A stretch of 64,000 bases of DNA from Lagopus muta. Lineage: Eukaryota > Chordata > Aves > Galliformes > Phasianidae. How positions within the stretch are numbered: position 1 is the stretch's first letter; each line of letters opens with the position of its first letter. The stretch covers positions 49,736,972 through 49,800,971 of the forward strand of contig NC_064437.1 in assembly GCF_023343835.1 (NCBI RefSeq), written 5' to 3'. The notes beneath the pieces were generated by a model. The model saw only the letters and a program-made list of their open reading frames with translations. It did not search any database and was not told the origin of the DNA. Position numbers and translations under genes: made by a program. Positions 50,248 through 62,200 of this stretch are shown here, piece after piece.

Positions 50248-53200
50248 GTAAGAAAGCTTCAATATTAAAATTAATTGGATCTTGTAAAAGAAACTTCATT
50301 CTTTTCTTGGTAAGAAGAATTAGAATCTTAAAGAAGAGATGACAGTCATCTGTGCCTTTAGACTGTGCATAGACACGTGTGTGTGTGTTGCTTTGATACC
50401 CTGTGAGGTGCCCCAGTCTCAGTGGGTGAAGCTGACGTCACTTCAGAGAAGCAGAGTGATGGAAGACTTGTGCTTATAGTTGGCCTGAATGCAGTACATG
50501 AGTGTACTGCAGTATTATTTGTTTTGAAACTCTAGGCTCTCACAAGGAAGTTTAGCAGGGGCCAAAGCACTTGTGAAAACAGAGTGAAATATTCGTGCTT
50601 CCCGTGTCATCAAATGAGTCTGTTACAACAGGCTGATGACAAGAATGCTGTGTAAATGTGCTAATCATCAGAGAGAGGATCTAGTCAGATTTGTAACTTC
50701 CAGCTCTTTCCATTTTAGAGGTCTAGTTTGGAGCCTAGGGGACACATACAAGTTTGCCTGCGCATTAAGCCCTTCACAGCACTGGAAAGAGCAAATGGAT
50801 CTCAGGTAGGACATTTACTTAATCTTAACACTAAAAACAAACAAACAAAAAAAGCAAACTACCAAACAAAAGAAAACAAACAACCCTTAATGTATACGTG
50901 TTTTCTTTTCCCCTCATGATGATCTTTTAAAACACTTTTGATGCCTGCATTACTTGTGCTTCCTTTTAATAGGGGTGTGTTTCACTTGAGGACTCAACAA
51001 GCGTTATACTGAAACCCCCTAAGAGCTCCTGGAGTCGACCGACTGACAAAACTGCAGGACAGGCGATACAGAAATTCAGCTTTTCACGAGTAAATGAATT
51101 TTCTTTAAATGCCTCTAAGTTATGTGTGGAAGATGTTGCTTGTCTTCTGTTACTTAATATAAAACAAACAAGCTTCTCTTAAGAATTCTCTGCATGATTA
51201 TAAGCGTGTATCTGACTCCTACAAGTATGTAAGGATTGCTTAAACAATCTAAAGAGATTAACCAGCTTCTTGGTAACGTTCAGGTGTTTGGACCTGAAAC
51301 AACTCAAGAAGAATTCTTTGAAGGTACAGTGAAGCAGCCAGTGCTAGACTTCCTAGAAGGATGTAATCGCCTTGTTTTTACGTATGGCATTACAAATGCT
51401 GGGAAAACCTACACATTCCAAGGTAAGAGTAGAAATTTTTTTTTTTCCTTGAATTAGTTTCTTAAAGCAGGATTTACTTCAGATTATTTCAGAGAGGGGA
51501 GGAAGCCTCGAAAACAGTTGAAAGCTTGCATATTTGTTAAATGTGGGATTTTGCTGCGTTTTCTTTTCCCCCTTCTCTTATGGCGAAGCTGATGCAGAAC
51601 ATCCTGGCTGTTTTCAAGTGATGCCCTGTAATGTCTAAGGAATGGGTTGTGTTTCACTAGTAACACTGCAAACGCTGCTTCAGACTGTAACTGGCCTCTA
51701 AATTCTTTGTGCTTGCCTTGAGATTCAAATCAGTTATCTTCGTCTTCGTTTACTTTGTACGTTGCTCATGATAATTACTGGGGCCTTTCTTTTGCTTACA
51801 GGGACAGAAGATGATGTTGGTATTTTGCCAAGGACGATGGATATGTTGTTTAAAACTATTGGAGGAAGGCTATACACAAAAATGGATCTGAAACCTATTC
51901 GGTGGCGAGATTACCTAAAACTGACTAAAGACCAAGTGAGAGAAGAAGCTGCTCTTAAAAATTCCTTGCTTCGTCTGACAAAAGAGGTAGGAGACTACTT
52001 CATAAAGAAACGATGAGTACATGCGTCTTGAGAGAGCTCAGTGTGATCCTGTGCATTGTGTGATGAAAGAGGCTTGTGTGTTCTCGCGTAGTTGTTTATT
52101 CATCTTTCTGTTCCTGTTGAAAAAGAATGAAGCATCTTCTTAGTGGCATGCCACACCATAGTGGGGTATTTCAGTTGTGGAGTTAGATTGATCTTATTGA
52201 GGAGTTAGTTAAGTGTGCGTCAAAGGCAGGTGGCAGTCAGACTCTTTCTGAATAACTTTGAGAGCCCAGGCACGTGTTAAGTCTGGCTGCAATGATCTGT
52301 AAGTATGGCGGGGGGAAACAACACCTGTCTTCTACATGTGCATGAACCAAAGCTGTGTAAAACTGTTCCAGCTTTAGTGAGGATGTGGAAAGAAAGTGCA
52401 GTGAACAGCTGTATGCTGATCTTAACTCTCTAATGGAGTAGGATGAGATGTGATCATGTGCTAGAGGTGCCTCCTCTGGTTTCAAGAGCCATGTTTGTAG
52501 GTAGAACACTTGACCTGATAAACTGAGTAGCTGCAAGCTTTGCTGCCTACCCAAAGCCAGATCTGTGTGCGTTGTGTAGATGAAAATTTCCCAGTTTTTC
52601 TTCTTAAGCATACTGTGTCTGGTAGGTGAGACTCCTTGTCTTCACTTTAGTAGATGGGAATTTCTTTCTACTTTTGTGCTTTAATAGGAAAAAAAAAAAC
52701 ACCACTCAGAATCTGTAGCCTGGGAACTGATTATGCGTGTGTGAACATCATAAGTTCTGGATGTTGGGAACCATTTTATATTATTAAGCAGTTTGGACAA
52801 AGAAAATAGGATATTTACAAAGTTTAGAGTTAATTTCAGTTGTGTAAGACTTTGACAGCCTGTGTTAAGAAGCAATGAGCTGCTTACCTACACTAAATGA
52901 TAAAGTATTCTACCTTAACTTCAGTTTCCAAGAGTTGACCCAATAAGCCATAAGATATGGAAGTCCTGAATTATGAAAATGACAAAAAGAAAAATACTTC
53001 AGGAATCCTCGTTTGATGAAATCGAGGGTAATATGCAGACTACAACCAGGCTGTTGGAAATCATTCTGTTAAGTAACTCCTTCCAGTTTGGGATTCTCCT
53101 CCATTTTTTCTTTTTTCCCCCTGTATCGGCGAGCTGTAGTATGTTACAGTAAAGGAAATGCCAGGAATGAGTAGTAAGGTAAAAACACAGGAATGTATGA

Positions 53201-56200
53201 GTGCACTGAAGCAATTGTAATGTACAGCCAGGATTTTGGTGTTGGTATATTGAAACTATGCTGTATTGCTTTCTGGGAGGGCCATATAGCTGTATTTTAA
53301 AAAAAGAAAAAAACAAAACAAAAAAACAAGAAAACCAAACAGGCAACAGGTGGTGTGTTGGTGCTGTACTTCAGTAATAAATCCAGAAGTCTCTCTTTTC
53401 TTTTGCAGGTAGACCATCGCAATAGCCCTAACGGCAAAGCACCGGCTGATTCTAAGGGTATGTTTTCTATTAAACAATACAGAAGCTTTTCTAACTGCTA
53501 AGGTCAAGAACTGGTTCCTTGCTAATGTTAATAATAAAGGGATTATTTGGCTTTTATTTGTGATGGATTGGAATAATGGGCAGGACATCTGGGCAGAAAA
53601 CAGAAGGGATGAAGTGGTTAGGAGACTACTTGGACGTCTAGCCTAACCTGGTGTTAAGCACGAGGTGTAAGTAAAACGAAGAGAAAGAGAATGGCTTGTG
53701 ATAAGATTCCTAGTGATATTCTGTCAGGCTTTTAGGGCATTTAAGAACTACATTAAAAAGCCTTTGAAGAGTTCAGAATATTTCTAACCCAACTAGACGC
53801 GTTAGATTAGGTTTTGGAAGTGAAAAAGCAAGCTCTCAAGTAGATGTGTCTTTGCGAAGGTGTAGGGCAAGCATATGACTTCCAGATGCTCTGTGTGTGT
53901 ATGGCAGGAGAGGGATGTCTGTGGTTTTTGCCTGGGAAAAGTTTTCTTTAATTAACAAGGCTGCTGTAATCTTAGTCGTTACTTATTTTTAAATGCAATT
54001 AGTTTTGCTGTCTCTGGATTGACTTGTAATATTTTCTACTTTGCAGGTGTAGGAAATCTCTCAAAAGGATCAGAACAATCTAGCAGATTATCTCTAGATA
54101 ATTTCTCAAAGTTCTCTGTTTGGGTTTCATTTCTTGAGATTTACAACGAATGTTTTTATGATTTACTGGCTCCTATGTCGGATGACAAGAAAAAGAAGAC
54201 ACTTCGCCTTGCTCCAGACATCAAGGGATATTCTTACGTGAAAGGTAACTGGAGTGCTTTGCAAATCACCAAGCTTGTCATGGAAAAGTGCTATTTCTGT
54301 AATAATGTTTCTTCTGAGATAGAAAACTCTTAAATGTGTTCAGTTTAGCTCTAGAAATGTCTGCTTGAATGCAGAGGCATACTGTATCTTGTCCTTTTCC
54401 ATGGGAGGAAGAATCTTAGTCTTATCTCTCCTCAGCTTATCGTGTGTCTGAAGCAGACTTAATACAATATTTTCTTGTGTTGCCTAAATGTATTATTCTT
54501 TGTTTGTATACCTCATTTCTTGTTCACTTTTCCTTTTGCTAATGAAGCTCCCAAAGTCACTTTTCCTTCTTTTGAAAGGTCTGCAGTGGGTTCAGGTCTC
54601 TGATTGTGAAGAAGCTTTTAGACTTTTTAAACTGGGACAGAAACACCGGAGTTTTGCAAGCACAAAGCTGAATGCTTGCTCCAGCCGAAGGTGGGAGACT
54701 TTGTCTGAGGTTGGGTATAAGATGGTGTGGGGAAGAGGGATAAGTGAAAATACTGCCTGTGGCTTTTGTAGGGCAGAAGGCTTTAAAAAGGCTTGATATC
54801 GAGTGTTCCATTAGATATCCTGTAACTGCATGTGATTCTAGTGCTTGAAGCAAGATGGATTAGTCCTTCAAGCAGATAAGCGTGTACAAAAGCCAATTGT
54901 TTCATCAAGAACTCAGCAGAATAACTAAGCCTTCTTCCGTCTAAGTACTGGTGGTTTGGGAGAGGGAAGAAAAGCAAAACAAGCTGAGAAAAAAGTCTCT
55001 TTAAAAGGCTTACTGCATCCAGTTGAATTATGAAGTTAATTGAATCTCAAGTAGATCCAGCAGCGTTTTGACTTGATGTTGTAGATTTGTAAAAATATAT
55101 ATGTATTTCTGACTATTGATCTTGCTTCATTTCTCCTTACTGGTTTTTAAATGTCTCCTTTTAGCCACAGTATATTTACCATCAAGTTACTAAAAATTGA
55201 AGACCTTGAAATGCCACGAGTGACACGAGTCAATGAGTAAGTTCAGAGCAAAGGTCCCTTCTTCTTTTGGGGTGAAATTGTCAGTTGTTTTCAGTGTTGG
55301 TGTATTGATACTAGGCTACGTACTCAGCGTTCCCTGATGGAGCCTCGTGTATGAGTGGTGGTTCCCCATTTCCTATCGTCATACGGTACTAAACCATCCA
55401 GTTGCAGTGCTGTTCTGCATCTTGTGCCCTCTGTTCAGCACAGTGTTCCTCTATCCTGCTCCACTCGACTTCTGAACTAACGTTAAGTCCTCAGAAAGAA
55501 GCGCATGGCAGAAAAATGGAAGCTTTGTTGAAGAAGCGTTTGGCAGGAAGTAGCGTGCAGCTTTGCTAGGAAAGCAACATTAAAAAGCATGGGAGGGTTC
55601 AAGAAATTCTTCCATTGGGAGGAGTGGTTGTGTTAGAAATGAAAATAATCAGGGCACGTTCCGAGGCAAGAAAACTTAATTTTCCTTATCTGCCTTCAGG
55701 TTCTCCCTGTGTGATCTTGCTGGTTCAGAAAGGTATACCAAGACACGCAACGAAGGTGATAGGCTGAAAGAGAGTGGAAATATCAATACGTCTCTCCTGA
55801 CTCTAAGCAAGTGTATTAGTGCACTCAGGATCAGTCAGCAGTCAAAGTAAGTCCTTGTACAAACTGGAAACCAGGTGTGGATTTCAGGTATTGCGTGCAA
55901 CGTTTAAGCTATTGTCTAAAATGCAGAGTACAAAACTAAGGCTTGAGTGAAAAGTATACGTAGACTTCTGCAGTTGTGTGAAGCCTTGTTGATCTAACAA
56001 AGTGGTCTATAAACTTGTCTGCTTTGTTTATTTTTTATTTAATTGTTTTAATAAGCCTTTAAGTTCTGAATCTTTGAACATGTTATCGTGGACTTAAGCG
56101 ACTTAACATTGTTTCTTCTGGCCTTGCCTTCTCAAAGAAATCCTGGGATAAGATAGACAATTTCTCTTCACTATTTTCTCTACAATAATGCAGACAGAAG

Positions 56201-59200
56201 AGAAGCCTACGTGCTACTTTTGCCTGCGGTTGGGCTCTAAGTGAGTGCAGGCAGAACTTTCTGTATTTTAAAAGGATGTAGTATTTATTTACAGTCACAG
56301 CTGGATGCAACCGCTCAGGAGCGGCTTTCTCTGTAGATTCTAATTTCAAGATGTCTTTCTCCCACACAGATTAAGTGTGCTCTGTGCTTGGGAAATGCCA
56401 TTGTGTGCTTTAAGAAATTCTCTTGTTTGCTAACACTCTGCCTGGTAGCCTACTCAAATTCTGTTGTGCTTTAAAGAAGATGAAAATAGGCCTAGCTAGA
56501 GGTTTACTCTCTCGTCGGTCCTTCCTTTCTAGGTAAGAAGGGTGCCTTTAAAGTTAGCTGCTTCTTGAAGAGCTGTGATGTATTCAGAACTGTTTTATGT
56601 TCTGGTCCTGATCACTTGACATCTTAACAACTCAGAAGAAATGTACTGAAGCTTAATCACTTATCATACTGATAGATGACTTTGATAGTCATTTTCTTAA
56701 CACGACTCTTGTTTAGCACTCCTGCAGTAGAGCTGCTTCTGGGTCGTGTGTGTGTTGTGACAGCAGTGTAACTATCTGAAGCTTTCTTGCACTATTTGCA
56801 GAATTCAGTAGCTGTCAAGAGTGCAGTGGGCAACCTCACCAGGGAGGTGAGGTTTTCTTACAAGTAGAAGCTGTTTTCTGAGAAGTAGATAGGCCGTTTT
56901 TGCAAAGATGGTAAGGGAAAGAGAAAGGAGAGAGAGAATTGAAGGTAATGTGAGGCCGTGTGACCTAACAGAGGCCAAATGTTGAACGTACTTTTTGTTT
57001 TAAATATTCTGGTGCGATGTCCAAGAAGATAAAGGCTGCGTAGTAGCTGGAACAACCACACAACCTGTCTGCAGACTAGCAAAAAGCGATAGCATTAAAA
57101 ACCGCCCACAACGCAAACTGATGTAAGGACTACTGCCGCTATTAATATGCTGTCTTCCACTTGGATAGCTCATACACTGAACTGAAGGTGTTAACTTGTG
57201 GTAATGGGCTTTGCTGTGGTTTTTGTCTCCAAAGGGTGCAGCAGCACATACCGTTTCGGGAGAGTAAGTTGACGCACTTTCTTCAGGGATTCTTCAGTGG
57301 AAAAGGGAAGATACACATGTTAGTAAACATCAGCCAGTGTGCTTCAGCCTATGATGAAACGTTCAATGTGCTGAGGTTCTCAGCTCTTGCACAAAAAGTG
57401 AGTGTGCTGTAGTCTCTCCTGGGGTTGTTGTGCTTCTTTGGGGTGTGAGGGCGGAAGCCCTTCTCTTCTGAGAATCTTATTCCTAAAAGGTATTCAGCCT
57501 AACAAGAAGCAACTTGTTATATCGGGAGGAAATTCTCCACTATGGACTTAATTTTCCTCTCTTCCCAAAATATGATCCCACCCAGGAAAGCAAATCCAGC
57601 TAGCCCATACGTGTTGTAATTTTGACTCTTGTTCAGGTCAAGCCCTGACAATATAAATGGAGCAGCAAAGAGTTTGAAAGGCTGTGTTATGGCCGTAAGA
57701 GGCTTCAGTGGGGAAGAAGCGGAGGTTAGTCAGAATGGGTAGGAATGAGAGTCATGATATAAGGCTGAAGAAGTTAAACTGTCCGATCAGTGCTGCAGGC
57801 TTGATGGAAGTGTTTGAAGCGTTGGCAGTTTGTTGTCTGAAGCGTGATTGGTGGATGTGTGCCCTCGGATTGTGGCCGTATCTAAGGAGGTTAAGTGGGA
57901 AAGTAGAAGGAGCAGCCTATGAGGGTGATGTGGTTGTGCAAGACAAAGACCTGAAAAGATGATGTCCAGTTGCATGGAGTGCAACTGGAAACTGAAAGCA
58001 AAAGCAGAAACCTGTGGCTTCGTGAAGTGGCAGTTCTTGCACGTTGTTTAGCTAGTGATAGTCTTGAGACTAAGGGGAGGATTGGAGTCTGCAGTAACTC
58101 CTTTCTACTTTCTTGAAAACTGGTTGAATTAGTGACCAAACAAAGGCTATAGGCCAAGGGAGTAGTAAGCTCTGGAGAGGAAATGACAGCAGGTCCCTCT
58201 TGGAAGTTCTAGTCAAGGTTGAAGGAATACTGATGGCTTTGTTCTTTTATTTCCTGGGCAGGTTATAGTAACGGATGCATCTGTTCCTCCTCGTGATGAG
58301 TCATTTGGCCCGAACTCAGCCAGTGGGTCATCAATGCCTTGTTGCTCTAAAATGACCGTCCCAAGGAGAAGCACTGGATTTCTGTGGGACCGGACCCTAG
58401 AAGATGTAGTGGAAGATGATGACTATGAGATGGAGCAAGAACATAAGAAGTCAGGAGAAGAAACAGTGCTGAAATATGAAGAAAATAAAGTCCTGGTAGG
58501 GAAAGAAGAATATTCAGTAAGTGCCCGGACTGCTTTAAGAATTAGTGAATCCCTGAGGCTTGTAACAACATCCTTCTTTTCTTCCATCTCCCTCCTCTTC
58601 GTTCTGAGCACCCTTTCTGTCCCTAAATTCAATGTTAAGAACTAAGTGGAATTTCCGAATTACTGAATGGCCAGGGTTGGAAGGGACCTGAAGGATCATG
58701 GATCTCCAACCCCCCTGCCGCATGCAGGGACTCCAACCTCCCCATTCAATACCAGACTAGGCTGCCCAGGTCTCCATCCAATCTGGCCTTGAACACCTCT
58801 AGGGATGGGGCACCCATAATCTCTCTGGGCAGCCTGTTCCAGCACTTCACCACTTCCTCTGTAAAGAACTGCCCCCTGACATCCAACTTAAATATTCCCT
58901 CCCTCGACTTAAAACCCTTTGCCCTTGTCCTGCTGTTATCTGTCCTTTCAACGAGGTAATTCCCCTCCTGTCTGTGGATGAATTTGGAATGACTGTGACT
59001 TAGTGTCTTGTGTGGGGAAGCTGTGTGAAATGTATCCAAATTGAAATAGAGCAATGAGGCATGCAGATGTGTTATTATTTTCTTGTGGTCAGTACATAGC
59101 AAGGATACAGGTGTTTTATTCTCTTTTAGGACCTTGCTTTGCTTCTTTTAAAAGTAACTTCTAGATTGGGCAAAGAGGCAGGAACAGAAGGCTTGAGAAT

Positions 59201-62200
59201 ATTTTGGTAGCATTTAATTAGTATTATCTCTCCCACCACCCCCTTCCCTCACCCACCCCCCCCAAAAAAAAGGGCATCTGCAAAGTAACAGCTGAATTCT
59301 ATATAAGTTATCTGCTTTAGATTTCTTGGCAAATGACTTATCTGAGCAAGCCTGTAAGTTATTGAGCTAGGACCAAATGTGAATGCTTCTGTTTATGAAT
59401 AAGTTAATAAAAGAAGTGGGAGGTCATTTTCAAATAGAGTGAAGGGAGAAAACTCAGTTCTAGCGAAACCATTGCTTGATGAAAAACTTAATAGTGCTGT
59501 TATCCTAGGCACTGCTGAATCTTGTGGAAGACTTGAAGAACAAACTTATTGCTGAGAAGAAGGACAAGTTACTGCTGGAACTGAAAATTCGTGATGAAGT
59601 GGCCCAAGAATTTACCCGATATTTTGCTCAGCAGGAAACAGAGTTCAAGTAAGTTAGCTTTAAACGCTCTTAAAGTTATTGGTTGAAAAGGAAAGGTGAG
59701 GGTGTATTCCCGTGTTGCTGAGAGTTGGATTCGATGAAAGAATAGTCTATTATTCTGCTGGACTTGCTCTTTTACTCTTACTTGGTCTCTGGTAAGAAAT
59801 CAGTTTCTACCTGGACGGTGGATTGTAGGAGAAATATGGCGTAGGAAAGGCTTTGATTTGGAGGCTGAGGTGAGGAGGGTATCTTTACTGACTGCTCTCT
59901 TAGTGGCAAACAGAATTTTTCTGGCTCGAGGAGCTCAGGAAGAAGTCTTCTAGTAAACATTTGCATCTGTTGTCACCTGCTGCTGCTCTCCCTCACCTCC
60001 ATCAGATCTTGGGGAGTGGGGAAATACATTTCTATGTCAGTGTAGCAGTAATATTCTGTGTAGTATTCTGTGGTGCCAAAATAGAGAAGCATCTTTGTTT
60101 TCAAGAAACTGCGCTAATAACGTAGCGGTTGAGATGGGTTGGCTTTTAGCTGACGTATGTTCTGTCTTTTGTTCTACAGAGAATGCCTTTCCCAGGAACG
60201 AGAACGGCTTGAAGAAAATTCTGAAAAGCGCCTTGACATTTTCAAGGAACTTGTAAGTGGTTATGCTGACAACCCAGGCGAAGAGAAACTAAAGAATCTG
60301 CCTCGCAGCGAACAAGCTGAACCCCTGGTATTTTTTCGTTCTTGCTTTTTCTTAAATATTTTCCTTTTTACTAGTTAAGTGGTATGGGCGCATCTTAGGG
60401 AGCTAAAAGGCTGGTCACGAGGAAACGCAGGCTGTGTTGCTGTATGGTGAGCAAGATGCATCTATTCTTCATCTAGTACGAATGGTTGCTGAGCCTTTCA
60501 GAAAGCTTTGGGAATTTGACGGCTTTTCTTTGTGTTTCTGCAACAGAAAACGAAAAATTACCCTGTGTTCAAGGAAAAAGGGAATCCTAGCTTATAGGTT
60601 AAATTTGCAGGAGTTGTATCTGTGGTAATATAAGAAAGGAGTGTGATAGTGGGTCGTCAAATACTATAAAATATAATAGCTGTTGCTAGATTGCCAATTC
60701 ATATCTCCCACTCCCCGCGCCCCCCAGTACAACTCTCTGTTAAGTTGCACGTGAACTTGCAAGGTGGGCTTTGAAGCTGGAATTAAAAACTGTTTAGGTG
60801 GTTGACTTCACAGTGGCTATCCAAACTATCTGTAGAAGTAACAGCTATTGCGTAGGTAGCTATCCACCAACTGTAACTGACAAGAAATTGTGTTCCAGGG
60901 TGGAGAACGTAGCGCAGTGCGTGACACCTGTGCTGATCTTGAGGGCATTCTTGATTCTCTGCAGCGTGATGTTATGGATATTAAAAAGCAAGCTGTGGCA
61001 GCACATGGTTACATTGCATCCCTGGAGGATGCACAGGAAGCTATTGGTCGGCTTGAGGAGCAGCTGGAAAAAACTGGCTTTGAACTCATGAAGACCAAGG
61101 AAGAGCTGACAGAGAAAAACACCAAACTACTGAAAACTGAGGAAGAGCTGAGACAGAAGAACAAAGGTGAGTTGTGTGATGCCATGGGTAGAAGAAAGAA
61201 ATAGTTCACTAATCCGAAGTAGAAATAACCAATTTGAGCTGGAAGTAGAGGAGATGTTCTACGTTTGGAACCATCGCCTGTATACAATACAAAGCCTGTG
61301 TGCAACATGAAGTGATTGTTTGTTCTGTGCATGTGTTCAGGTTGAACAATTGCACGGTTCTTGGTTATTTCATGTGTTTTCCACTTAAGCTGCAGCTAGC
61401 AGGCTGAAGCTTTCAGAAGTATGGGGTTAAATGTCTCTGTGTAGATTTTGCTGTTATATTGTAATCCCTGCTCTTCTTTACATCTTGCTGATGCAACCTT
61501 TTCATTCCAACAAATACAACTGTTGAAACACTCCCATAAGTGCAGGCCACGTGCAAATGACTTAATTTCTTCAAATCTACTCCAGCATCAGAATGCCTGT
61601 GAACATCTGGGATTACTGAATGAACTACCTATTGGCTACTTATTAATGCCAGTTTTTCTGTGTGTTACAGACTTTGAAATGCAGGTGATTCAATTGGATG
61701 AGTCTGTTGAGCAACTGAAAGCAGCAACCGAGGTAACTTTATCAAGAAAATCCTGTGCAGGATTATTTGTTTAAAACCAAGTTGTGGTAGCTTAAAATGC
61801 TGTTCCAGTAGGCTCCAGGAGTAGCTTTCTCACCAAGTTTAGCGAAACTGAACTTGCGTTTAAAATGCATTGTGCAATTCAGCTACTTAACACTGCATTA
61901 GAAGCTGATGACTGAACTATTTTTTTGTTTTTATTTCCAAGAGAATGAATGTGCAAAACGAAAGGATTCAAGAGCTAACAGACATCGTGGTGCAGAAAGA
62001 TGCCATTATTACAAAGCTACAAGACTTGAGATCTCATTTAGAAGAAAAAGTGAAGGACTATGTGAGTTTTGCCCATCTCACTATCTTTACACCGAAACAA
62101 CCCATCCCAAACCCTATGCTTGTAATGCATTCACTTCTGTAAAAGTGATTTTCTGTGTGAAGCTGGTACTGTTTGAAATTGTAAACAATTCAGGTTAATC

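Noticed and set aside
58746-59102. 118-codon minus-strand open frame in a KIF20B intron
   Set aside because: Much of it (for example the segment [18 protein letters not shown]) is translated CR1 sequence.
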